From Clonostachys chloroleuca (lineage: Eukaryota > Ascomycota > Sordariomycetes > Hypocreales > Bionectriaceae): a stretch of DNA of 64,000 nucleotides. The notes beneath the pieces are model-generated. The model made no database searches. It was not told the origin of the DNA and was given only the letters and a program-made list of their open reading frames with translations. Where the stretch lies: assembly GCA_037952775.1 (NCBI GenBank), contig JBANAY010000004.1:5704001-5768000 (forward strand), written 5' to 3'. Positions 1-11,545 of this stretch are shown here, in pieces. How positions within the stretch are numbered: position 1 is the first letter of the stretch; each line of letters opens with the position of its first letter. The translations under genes and the position numbers were made by a program.

Positions 1-2862
1 TCGGAGATTCTGATCATGGTGTAGAAACGATTCAACTACAGGAGTCAAAGGAATGGCTTCTGAAAGGGGTGACTGCAGTTCCCCTTAGCCAGCCACCAGC
101 GAACGGTACCTGCGAATGGCTGCCCCAACATCCCGTATTCTCTGAATGGCTTTCTGGACTGTATCTTAGAGCTCTATGGATTGAAGGATTACCAGGTACC
201 CAGACACACAAAGTCTTGTTAAAGAATGATTATGAAGGGAGCGCTAATTTGAGATAATATAGGCCGTGGGAAAACTACAATGGCTAATTTCCTCCGACAT
301 TATCTCAACGAATCGGGCGGAAGGACAATACTCTACGGATTCCGTCGATCTGGGCTGGCATCACAACACATGATCAATTCGGCCCTCCTGTCTATCATGG
401 TGCAGATCCTTGGAACATCTGTGAACATGGAGTCATCTGTTTTAGGTCCTATAACCAAGCTCGTTAACCGTTACCCTCTCGGGCCACAGGAATGTTCCTT
501 TGAAGAGCTTTTGGGCGCAACAGAGCATCTCTTGCGAAATGAACGAGACTGCATTCTGATCTTAGACGCCCTAGACGAATGCCTGACCAAGGATGTTTAT
601 TCTCAAGCTTGCGCTAGAAAACTTGTTCAGTCTTTGAATAACGCTATGTCCATGTCTCCGGGAAGACTTGCTATCTTTTCCAGACCCGAGCCGCAATTTT
701 TTGATATGATGAACTCTGCGCTGGTGATTCAGCTATCATGCGAGTTGTTACTGGCTGATGTTATCAAGTTCTCGAACTTAGAATACAAGCAACTGGATTT
801 GTATGCCGCGGAGAAATCTTCTACCATGGATCATATCAAATTTCACTCTCAAGGGTCATTCTGGTGGGCTAAACTATTTCTCGAACACCTGGCCAATGCA
901 CCAGATCTGACTAGCTTCCATCGGCGGCTTGATCACCCAATTCCATCCGTTGAACAGTTTTACTCAGCGGCATTGGATGAAACTGCACTCTGGATGGACG
1001 AAGACCTAAAGAGTTGCCAGGAGAATATCTTCACTATCACGCTACATGCTCGGAGAGTTCTCAGCGTACTAGAGCTCAGGGATGCATTGCAGCTTTCAGA
1101 AACCCGACCTGGCGACGTAATTTCTCGTATATGTCGACCTCTCATTTCAATACAGGGAGACTTTGTTCAGTTCTCTCACCCCTCTGCTAGAGAGTTTATT
1201 GAGTCCAGACAATGCACTGGAGTTCCATTACTTGGCTATTCCGTTTCTCACTCTCATAACTTTATAGCTGAGATTTGCATAAACGTGCTTCAAAGAAAAG
1301 AACATGCAGAGCTACAAGCGATTTTGGCTTACCTGACAAGAAACCACGATCCTTCCAAGTATTCAGCTGATCCCGTAACCAATATCGGCGGAGATCTCTA
1401 CAACTATGCCGCCAGATATTGGCATGTACATCTTTGCCAAGCCGAGCGACCAAGCTACCAGCTCATAGTCGCTGTCAGGGAATTCTTGTTTAGTTTACAA
1501 TTCACCCATTGGTGCGAGTACAGTACAGCAGCTTTGGGGGCGTTGATAGGGGTCACAGGCCCTCTAGATCGATTGAAGATGTGGAAGCTATCGCTTCCAA
1601 GTCGTCAGCGCGCCGAGTTGGACTTGGAGTATTGCTACAAGTATTCATACTCGCGGCTAGTGGAAGCATGCGAGCTTTCGATGCCATTACATCAATGCCT
1701 TGCTCGTATTAGCCTTTGTGGCCACTACCTGAACTTTGGATTGATACAGGAGCATGACCATCTTCTTGACATTACTTTGTCTATATTGCAGAAGCATGTG
1801 CCTCTCAATCACCCAGTCGTTTTGAGGAACAAGTCTACGATCGCATTTTCATACCTCCGGGATGGTAAAATGCAAGAAGCTCTTGATATCTACTCTGCGC
1901 TTGTGCCATTGCAGAAGGAAATGTTCGGGGAGCAGAGCATACAGTTCATAAATGCCCAGCATTACTGCGGCGAGAGCCAGTACTTCATGGCAAATTATGA
2001 AGCCTCATTGGTAATATTTCATTCAACAGTGGAAGGGTTTCTAAACACGCGGGGTTCCGCTAGCTGGTCATATCTCGCTGCCAAGCTTTGGTATGGGCGG
2101 AGTTTGGCACAACTCGGTGATGTTGAGTCTGCCCTTCGGATATGGAAGGATTGCTTGCAGAAACGGCTTGAGGACGAGGGACCACACGATGAATTTGCTG
2201 TCAATATCCGGATAGGATTGGCAGACTTGCTCATGTTTGTGGGTCGATCGAAGGAGGCGTTATTGCTTGTGGAGGAGAGCCTTCCTGTCATTCGCGCATC
2301 CCGGTCGCTGACTGACATATCGAGATTGGACGTTGAAATTCTCTTAGCCAAGATATACCACAAGCTTGGTATGGGAGATCACGCCTGGAAGAGCGTTGAA
2401 GAGCTGGAACGAAGCGGGTGTCTTGCATCCCAGTTTCAGCGATCCTGTCAAGTGTCACACCTCAAGGGGCTTCTCTTGGCCGCGGGTGGTTCCTATTCCG
2501 AGGCTATGGACACACTCATGGGGGTCTTGATTCAAACTGAGCCAGAGCAGAATAACCTATGTCTTCTATGGATGCGCATAGATTTGGCTGATATGATCAG
2601 GCGTAAGGGACCAGATGGTGATAAGAATACGGCAGCTATCCTCTTTGACAAAATCGTGAGAGACCTATCACAGCCTCGTGGCCATCCGGTTCGTGAGGAG
2701 CCTGATTCCCCGCGGCTATTGAAGACAGCGGAGGAAGCGTTGAAATACACAAGATCGAAACAGTATGCCATGGCGAAGGAGGTGCTAGCCCGTGAGGAGG
2801 TTGAGTGGATGCGCCCAAGCGATCTCTGGATGTGGTATACTGAACAACTGGTTTTCATATAG
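1..2862 (+). CDS. STAND NTPase with NACHT and C-terminal TPR-like repeats (5' end outside window)
   Basis: Exons: <1..195 and 263..2862, joined in phase 1. The first exon is open from the left edge, so the start codon and N-terminal effector domain lie outside. It carries the GTCEWL..HPVFSEWL lead-in typical of fungal NACHT proteins. The 67-nt intron (branch-like GCTAAT, acceptor ATATAG) splits the P-loop, which reads GLPGRGKTT after splicing. Walker B is CILILDALDE near nt 550-580, and the FSHPSAREFIES segment resembles the winged-helix end of NACHT modules. From about nt 1750 on the protein is helical with TPR-like units (e.g. YLRDGKMQEALDIYSALVP). Known for the family: NLR-like signal-transducing ATPases, often in fungal non-self recognition and cell death. 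The specific role here is inference. A 70-bp segment at 1541-1610 recurs at 12601-12670 (see findings). Confidence 0.85.
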
Positions 2863-3229
2863 AAATCAGAGTATAGAGCATTCACAGCTCTATCCTGTAA
2901 GGGCCTAGCAATAGTCTCATATATAGTGTCTTTCAGTGATAAGCTATGTAGGTGAAGTCCCGGCTCTTTAACGTGCAATTCTTTCCGCTGTCTCTCCCTG
3001 ATCTCCATTTCATCTGACTCCAGCGCTATGCAAGTCTCAGCCAATTACGCGATAGAGACCATCTGCAGGAGGCCTACCTTTACGTCATTTGTTATCCTCT
3101 CATACTCGATAGAGTTATGTTATGAGGGGTAGGAATTCTTGGAAAGGAATATATTAAGAGTCTTTTTCACCGGCTTTCTTGTCCAGCCACACACCATTTC
3201 GTGCATCCTCACACTTCTCGATTTCGACC
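2863..3229. other. Intergenic, STAND gene 3' side and FtsJ-like gene promoter
   Basis: About 370 bp between same-strand genes. I see no further gene. It must hold the terminator of the STAND gene and the promoter of the methyltransferase gene. Confidence 0.6.
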
Positions 3230-4353
3230 ATGACAGAGCCTCTCGCCTCTAGTCAGCTTGACCAGCCTAGTGCTGAGGAATCAATCGAAGGATTAATTAC
3301 CCAGTACCTTTTGGAGAGGGTTTCGGAGTTCCGCGACCTTACTGACCTCCGTCGCAAGGTCAGCCGCTTTGGATCACTCCAGTATCGCGCATTTAAGAAC
3401 TGACTTCTTTTTAGGGATGGGACAACCCCAAAGGCGATGCCTTCTTCAAGAAACAACGTCAGAATGCCGACAACCCGGATAAAAAGACCAGTGAATGGTT
3501 CTTCCATATGATGAAACAGATTGCAGAGGAACTTCACGCTACCACGGACGCCTTTTCGCTAAATCCACCGTGTGATCGCAAACCTCGAATTCTAGATCTC
3601 TGCATGGCCCCAGGCGGATATCTCCATACGGCATTGCAGAAAGCCCCCGGTGCTGAGGCTCTAGCATTCAGCCTCCCAGTTTCCCACGGCGGCCACCAAG
3701 TGCACTTACGCCAAACCCAGGGGGTTGAATGTAGACTTCTCGACGTCACCATGCTCGCAGCTGATATGGGAACGGATAATATCCCGGCCTCGCATCCTGA
3801 GTTCGATGGGTTTATCAAAAGACAGCTACAACCAACAGAGAGATTTGATCTGGTTCTGTGCGACGGCCAGGTTCTTCGAACTCATATCCGCCCTGAATAC
3901 AGAGAGAGCCAAGAGGCAGTAAGGTTGCATACTGTGCAATTAGTTCTTGGATTAGAGCACCTTGAGCCACTTGGAACAATGGTTGTTCTTCTCCACAAGC
4001 TCGAGGCCTACAGGACGGTGGCTGTGATCCGGAGATTTTCTACATTCTCCAATGTGAAGTTGTTTAAACCCTCAAAATTTCATTGCACTCGGTCATCCTT
4101 TTACATGGTCGCGACTCATGTGCAAAGTCAGCACGACAATGCCATCCAGGCAATCGCCGAGTGGAAAAAGATGTGGAATATGACAACATTTAGTACAAAG
4201 GAAGACTATCTACGTCACGCCGAGAACGCAAAGAAAGAGGAATATCTTGAGCTTGAAAGTTTCGGCCCGGAGCTGGTGCGATTGGGAAGGCATGTTTGGA
4301 GGATCCAGAGGGATGCATTAGCCCGAGCCCCTTTCATCCGCAACATTCATTAA
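3230..4353 (+). CDS. FtsJ-like (Rossmann) methyltransferase domain protein
   Basis: Exons 3230..3358 and 3415..4353 give about 355 aa. The 56-nt intron (GTCAGC..CTGAC..TTTTTAG, phase 0) is preferred over a 33-nt alternative because it joins LRRK to GWDNPKGDAFFKKQR smoothly. The start ATG at 3230 is the first in frame and heads MTEPLASSQ. The SAM-binding motif is LDLCMAPGGYLHTAL at about residues 101-115. An acidic strand follows (FDLVLCDGQ), as does the hydrophobic strand LGTMVVLLHKLEAYRTV, in the order seen in FtsJ/RrmJ-type enzymes. These family members methylate RNA 2'-O positions, but this fungal subfamily has no assigned substrate that I know of. The gene is convergent with the dehydrogenase gene downstream. 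Confidence 0.85.
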
Positions 4354-4697
4354 GTCTAACGTGGTAGGATCGTTCTAATCTAGTAATTTTAGCAGGTTGC
4401 TATTTAAGCTTAATGTAACTACAAGATGTCGAAGCCGGTGAATGCTGTTACCTTCTGCCCCTTGAAACTCTATGAGATTAACCCCCCAAAATAGTATTCT
4501 AGCCACTGTGCTCATTTAGCGTTGATAGCCATACAACTTTCGGAGATCAATTAGAGAACGCGGCGTTTGAAACTGCATCGGAGTAGGTGGTATCATTCAT
4601 GTTTACCTATGAAGTCCTCGTCCACAAAATCGCAAAAAGACTCCAAGCCTTCTTCTTTCTATCTCAGAACACACGTTGTCAATTCAAGCGTTTCCGT
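4354..4697. other. Intergenic between convergent genes
   Basis: About 340 bp of shared 3' flank between the methyltransferase (+) and dehydrogenase (-) genes. No gene is visible. Confidence 0.6.
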
Positions 4698-5894
<1,197 letters not shown>

Positions 5895-7039
5895 ATTGGA
5901 ACGGCTAGCTAGTAATCGCTAACTAATTGGAAGGTGGACAGAAATATCAACGATGAGAAATACATGAGAACAGAGAGTTTTCAGAACGAAGCTGGGCAAC
6001 GTTCGCAATTTATCCAAACCTCACACCAACAGTATTACCCCGGTATATCACCGCCATCGCTCCAAGTCCGGTGATCAATTTCGAAGGTAGCGTAGTGTGG
6101 CGACATAGAATGGCGGTAAGTTATGAGGCGCCATGAAATGGCCAATAACAGCCAGTGGCCCTCGACGTGGCTTCAACTTTCCCAGGGGAAGTAAGGGGAA
6201 GAGACACGGAAAACGAGGGAAAGAGGCGGACGTGCACATGTTGGCCCACCTTGTCGATTTGTGTAGATCTCGTGATCATCTTTGTCCTGCATCCTGTGGA
6301 TGGCCCTTGTCCCCCATGTAAGTAATCACACACGGAAAGACCCCAGTCCAGGATGACCCCCGTCCCCACAGTCAAGGTATATCCATCCTCAGTCCACTAG
6401 TCGTCAATTAAGCGTTGTATGTGTAGACTAGAACAAATCTGTTGATCATCGCTGCCCTTTTCTTTAACAGAGGTTCCGTCTCAACCCCGTCTTACCTTAA
6501 TTCCAAGGCGGTGCCTAGTCACCGTCCCCCATATAGATAATGGATTTAAAAATTGAGTTGGCTACAAACTGATCTGATTTGGGCCTGAATAATGCCATGA
6601 GTACTACCATCCAAGAAATCACGGTTAAAAAAGCTCTAGGCTGAGCACCCATGTTGATCAGGCGGCTAAACATGGAGAGAAGCGTTGAGGTCATAGATGC
6701 GGATTTTTCAACCCTACATTGATTCGATCATTGAATCCTGACAAATAATGGAGGGGAAAAGGCCCTCTACAGCATAGTGAGTATTATTAAACATCTGATA
6801 TTTCAGAACTGCTTAAATCTTTCAGAGTGAAACCCAACCAGTCTTTCGTCCAAATGAGTGACCACTAGAGACATGACCCCCTACCTGCCGTTGATACGAA
6901 CGAGCGCTACTGTCTGCATATGAACCCAACGGAGTGAACTCATAACAATATACCATATCGGCTACCAAGCTTGGCTCAGTCATCCGGCGGGACTCCTGTC
7001 GATTCTTGATAATGACGAAAGTAATACGTACGAAGAATG

Positions 7040-7175
7040 GCTGATATTTGTTGGTGTTTGTTGATGTTTGTTAATAATTATTGATGGTTACTGATGATTG
7101 TCAGTGGTTTTTGATGATTGTTGAGGGTTGCTGGTGGTTGTTGGTGTTTGTTGAGTTTCCTTGTTGATGATTGAT
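7040..7175 (+). repeat. TTG/GTT-rich degenerate minisatellite
   Basis: Roughly 135 bp made of variants of TTGTTGGTGTTTGTTGATG and GATGATTGTTGAGGG. The top strand is almost devoid of C. Such strand-asymmetric tracts arise by slippage. No coding sense is apparent. Confidence 0.75.
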
Positions 7176-7477
7176 GGTATGAGGAGGAAGGAAAAACAAA
7201 CACTAGAGCGGGGGATCTCAAGGTCTTGATGCGTACTTTGACTGGATGACGTTGTTTCCTTGGCTTTGAGCCATCTAGATGAAGGAGGCACCACTATGGG
7301 CAGACCTGTTGCGTGGATTTGGGCACAGCGAGACTGCTTTATTGGTTCTACCACTGTGGAAAGTGGTCTATTTGATCCAGTCTCTTCTGTTTGTGTGCGG
7401 TGCCAAACACGTCTAGGCGCCTCTAGGCCGCGTCATTATGTTGTTGTTTTCACCTTGCACTCACATGACCCTCCAAT

Positions 7478-7575
7478 ACATCTACCTTCACTCATCTTCA
7501 CTTTTTCATTTCGCCCATCTTCACTTCTTCACTTCACCCATCTTCACTTCTTCACTTCAAGTTATCTTCCACTGC
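7478..7575 (+). repeat. Tandem CATCTTCACTTCTTCACTT pyrimidine repeat
   Basis: The unit CCCATCTTCACTTCTTCACTTCA occurs twice in direct succession, flanked by further degenerate CATCTTCACTT copies. It lies just upstream of the tentative first exon of the next gene and could be 5'-UTR or promoter pyrimidine tract. Confidence 0.7.
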
Positions 7576-7686
7576 ACCCTCACGCGGCGCTATCTCTCTC
7601 TGTTCAAGTCAACCTACACACCAACTTCGACTGCTCCCTCGACTCCCACTCTCCATCCATTCCCTGCACCTTCGTCCTCCCCAGAT

Positions 7687-8590
7687 ATGGAACCAGCAGT
7701 CATGGAACCGGCAATCATGGAATCAAACATCACGGGGCCAGTTACGGCCCCATCACACTTACTCGACCGAGTTTCCACTCCCACTCCCTAAATGACCCGA
7801 GCTTGATTTGCTAGATGAACCAGGCAGGGCAAACAAGATTATCACCGGCAATCTAGTTTGCCTGTTCATTTTCACAATGAGCATCGGCCTAGACGCCCAT
7901 TCGTTTTGGGTTTCCAAATGCTAGGAGAATTTGGAATCCCAGAGCGAATTTCCCTATGGACCAGTACAATTCTGGGAGCTGCTTTCACGTTATAACACAA
8001 TCGTCAAGTCTCGGTTCGAAGAAGTTTGTGAAATTCTCGACAGAGACAGCGAAGAGCCAATTCATCTCGTCCTGGACACAAAAAGTGATCAAGTCACGAT
8101 TGCAGACTTGGTGCAGGAAATTGAGGAGAATCTGGAATTGGTGTCACGAATTGTTGAGGAAATTGAAAAGGAAGTCCTGCCCTCCCTCGGAGTGGACGTC
8201 CCTCCTGATCTTTCGCCACTGGTCCCAAACATATCTTTCCGCGAGTGCCGTTTGTGGTCAATCCTGAATAATAAGGAGTTCCACTACAGCACGCATCTAG
8301 GGCAATCATTCAGGCAGCTAGCATCGGCCAAGATTGAACTCTTCACTTGCTGTTATTCCTGCAAGACTACTCAGGCTTGGAACGAGGTAACAGATCCCAA
8401 GATCCTCGAAGCAGCGAACATCAAGCTGGGACAACGACAAGAATGCCCACACTCTTGCGCCGAGGTTGCGAGTAGTGGATATTTTGACTACATTACCCGT
8501 CATCGTAGGAGAAAGAAAATAAAGTTCAACAGCAATGAAAACTGCCAGTGCCCGACAACTCAACTCAATAAATACGCTCAGTCCAACTAA
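7687..8590 (+). CDS. Hypothetical protein, Cys-containing C-terminus, tentative two-exon model
   Basis: The well supported part is 7925..8590, opening right after a CTAG acceptor (E-N-L-E-S-Q-S..) with no ATG of its own, so an upstream exon is needed. A compatible candidate is 7687..7740, beginning MEPAVMEPAIMESN and spliced in phase 0 over a 184-nt intron with donor GTTACG. That part is weak. Total would be about 239 aa. The N-terminal half is acidic and probably coiled coil (LVQEIEENLELVSRIVEEIEKE). The second half has paired cysteines (CCYSCKTTQ, CPHSC, NCQC) that could bind metal, and a basic RHRRRKKIK patch. I do not recognise the family. Confidence 0.45.
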
Positions 8591-8834
8591 GAATCTACAT
8601 GGCAGGAAGCAGGTAGCAATAGCCCTATGAGAACATGAAATCTTCAAGCATTGCAGACACACTCGTGGCCAAAGGACAGCAATTCTTTGTTGCAATTAAG
8701 ACAAATCACCGGCCCTTAAGCACCATGTTCGGATTTTTCGAGGCTAATTTCCAGGATTCCATAATGACGGTAGTTTTGAGTGATCTACGTAAAAGTCGCA
8801 TAACATGGACTCACTTGGGACCCAGTGACCTGCA

Positions 8835-8930
8835 GATAGATTTTACACAAGTTAATATACATGACAAGAGCCAGTAACCTACTAATGGATTCTACACAAA
8901 GTACCTAATTTACATGACATAGAGTCTAGG
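8835..8930 (+). repeat. Imperfect tandem duplication, about 45-50 bp unit
   Basis: The elements GATTTTACACAAGTTAAT..ACATGACA and GATTCTACACAAAGTACC..ACATGACA follow one another with similar spacing. They suggest an old tandem duplication. Short and diverged, so only moderate support. Confidence 0.45.
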
Positions 8931-9184
8931 TACCTCCTTCTCAACTGTGCTAATGGACAAAAGCTTCCAAGAGGTTCACTAAGATTTACCACGCGCAGTG
9001 TCTAAGTAAAGCATACTATCATTAGCCGTTTCATCCTACAAACTTCATTCTTTCGTAAAGTGCAGGAGGTAAAAGTCTCATAGGTACTTATATAACTGCC
9101 CATCTTCCATCTAGAGGCTCTGAGTGACTACACGTACTCATCGTGCACCAGACAAACGCGGGAATCACGTGCCATTGATTGCTG

Positions 9185-9558
9185 CACTCAAAAACACGTC
9201 ACTCAGCCACTCCTCACTTGTTTGGCACTTTTTAACATCAACACCGCAGACCACTCCTTTCGAAGATTGAGGTTCATCTCTTCCCTTGTTCCCCCAAAAA
9301 CACGTCACCACGGATCTGTGCCATTTCTTACTCAGTTCTCACTTGACATCAACACCGCATCAAAGATTGAGACATCAAATCGTCCCTTCCATTATTTCTC
9401 AGGTCTAGTCAAGAACTCTTGCACTCAAAAACACGTCACCACGGACCTCAGCCATTCCTCACTTAACATCAACACCGCAAGACCACTCCTTTCAACTCAG
9501 ATTAAAACATCAAATCGTCTCTTCCCTTTTTTTTTCAGCTCTAGGCAAGAACTCTTGT
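9185..9558 (+). repeat. Three tandem copies of a ~105-135 bp repeat
   Basis: Copies begin near 9185, 9292 and 9422. Each opens with (CACTC)AAAAACACGTCAC, continues with a CTCACTT..ACATCAACACCGCA block, and ends with an A-rich ACATCAAATCGTC..CTTCCC block. The last two copies also share CTAG(T)CAAGAACTCTTG. The array ends about 80 bp before the ATG of the next gene, so it forms part of its promoter or leader. Confidence 0.8.
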
Positions 9559-9638
9559 GGTGGTCTGCTCATTTCCACAGCGGCAGCTGCCACCAGAAAT
9601 ACGCATCTATCAATCTCTACGAGTACGAGCAAGCCGTC

Positions 9639-10868
9639 ATGGAATTTGATATCGCCGCTGCGAGGGAAGAAGGTTTGTCGAATTTCTCCTCGGAGTGATG
9701 GTGCTCGAAATTAACTCGTATCCTTAGGCTACCTCCCGCCTGACTGGACGGACGAGCAAATTATAGAGACCTTCACTCCTGTCGAGCGTCGGTTTTACGA
9801 ATGGGAACAGAGCGGCCATTGCATTCGCGAGTTTGGCATCGGAAACATCGCGAAAGGGCTTCAAGCTACGTTTCCAGATGTGGAAAACGTCAAGTATAAA
9901 CACTGGGTCTTCATGTACAAATGGGGGGACAGATTCTTTCGGAGATGGGCTCAGTCCGTTCCAGCCGTGAACGTTCTCGAGATCATCAAAGAAACCAATT
10001 GCCGTGATCCCGAATCCGTCAGCAGCACCTCGTTAACTCTCAAGATTGGCAGAGTTCCCGACATGCTACTTGGCGAGAGTCTTTCGGCGGCGTTTTGACA
10101 GGTTACGCCGTCGCGATTGATCCCGCCTTCCTGCAACCTGATACCACCAATCCCGATCTTCCGAACAGCCCAGGAGGCATGTTTTTGGATTGTGCCATCA
10201 TCGCTATCGACATCCACTCTCCTCCACCGAACAAGGAGCCAGAGTCCTTCCAACTAACATCGTCTCCAGAGAAGCGTCGTCGTGAGAGCAACAGTTCGGA
10301 AGAGGGCTCGGACAAGAGCTCGGATAAGGGCTCGAACGTTATGATGCGAAGTGCGACGAGTGATGACTACCTGGAAAAGGAGCCTCATGTCTTTTTTCAA
10401 TTGGGAGAATTGATGGCCTGCACGGGCTTTGACTGGCTTGCGGTCCAAGACAAGGCTCCAGAGGAGACTGCAAAATACAGGGATTGGGAAGAGACGGGAT
10501 ACAGCGTTCTTGTTAAGCTGGGTCGACGCGGCTACCCAACTGGTCCCATCTTCGTCGCCTACGCGTTTTGTCGCCATGACGGTTTCGAGGCAGAGGAGAT
10601 CGAGTGGAGAGACGAGGACGACCGAGGACTGTCCCATATTCGCCGCCTGTATGAGGGCTGCAACATCCAGTTCTATCTTGCCCAGATTGCAAACGGGATA
10701 GATGATCTCAAACACGGAAAGGAGGTCAATTTTGATGTGAAATGCTTCGACAGATGCACCATGCAAGGTGCAAAGGTGGTGGGATTTAACCCGACTGCAA
10801 GGGTCGTTCCGAGAGAGGTCTATGATGACATGGGCGAGGACAGGCGAGCCAAGATGGCTGACGATTAG
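9639..10868 (+). CDS. Hypothetical protein, acidic/serine-rich middle, no recognised domain
   Basis: Exon 1 9639..9672 (MEFDIAAAREEG) splices over a 55-nt intron to 9728. The first frame then runs through YLPPDWTDEQIIETFTPVE and YRWGDRF-like aromatic sequence (KHWVFMYKWGDRFFRRW). It is closed by TGA at 10097, while the downstream frame is open from 10008 to 10868. The best join I find is a 41-nt intron 10004..10044 with a GTTAAC branch-like site. This gives 9639..9672, 9728..10003, 10045..10868, 1134 nt and 377 aa. A one-base frameshift near 10010-10040 is an equally possible reading. The middle is Ser/Glu-rich (SNSSEEGSDKSSDKGS), and the C-terminus is compact and mixed. No function assigned. 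Confidence 0.55.
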
Positions 10869-11545
10869 GAATGAAGCATGGATGCTGCCTTTACTGCTGT
10901 GTTGATTAGAATTCTTCTTTCAGCTACCAAGAAGGAGCTCGATTACCAGTGTGCCAGTATGACAAATTTCGGCAGAGGAGAGAAGGAAAAGATGTCCAAG
11001 TAGAATAATCCCACCAAATCATTGACCTGAATGCATCTTAAGTATCGTAACACGTTGTGTTCGCCCATTCTGATTTTCGTATGGTCAGAGCCAGCTGAAT
11101 GTGATTACAGCGAGCAACTGTCAACCGTCCAGATCTCCAGCATTCTACATTTTACAAAGACTATCAGTATCACTTTCATCTTAATGTATGTACATAATTC
11201 GGCAGTATAAGCTTGAATATTAGCTCCGTGCTGATCGCAGGCGAAGTCGCGGGCCGAAGGATCTGCATCCCCCATCCGACCATTTACTTACTACTACGGG
11301 TTAGGTAGTTCGCCGATGGCAATACATAAGGCAAAATCAAGGCGGCGGCGACTTCTAAAAAAAGACCTCTGGGTATCGGTAGTGTCGCGTCAATTCTGGT
11401 TCCTGTATGGCCAGCTGAATGCAGGGGGAGGCCTCGAATTCGCAGGATGAAAATTCAGTCCTTGGCCGCCCACGAAGCATTGATTCCAACTCTTTTCTAT
11501 CCTCTCAGGGGTTGAGGAGAGCGCGACCATCACTCTGGCACCGTC
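10869..11545. other. Intergenic
   Basis: About 680 bp, no gene seen. It separates the orphan gene from the DUF3433 relic. Confidence 0.55.

Larger units (their letters stand above)
5895..7686. other. Long intergenic stretch with low-complexity tracts
   Basis: About 1.8 kb with no gene I can support. The first few hundred bases upstream of 5894 are the SDR promoter. The rest holds a GTT-rich minisatellite at about 7040-7175 and a CTTCA-rich repeat at about 7478-7575, listed separately. Confidence 0.55.
8591..9638. other. Intergenic with repeats
   Basis: About 1 kb without a supported gene. It contains an imperfect duplication at about 8835-8930 and the three-copy repeat at about 9185-9558 that runs almost up to the next start codon. 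Confidence 0.55.

Noticed and set aside
3382..3414. 33-nt intron in the FtsJ-like gene
   Set aside because: Shorter than usual fungal introns. The 56-nt alternative starting at 3359 is in phase and has the same branch and acceptor.
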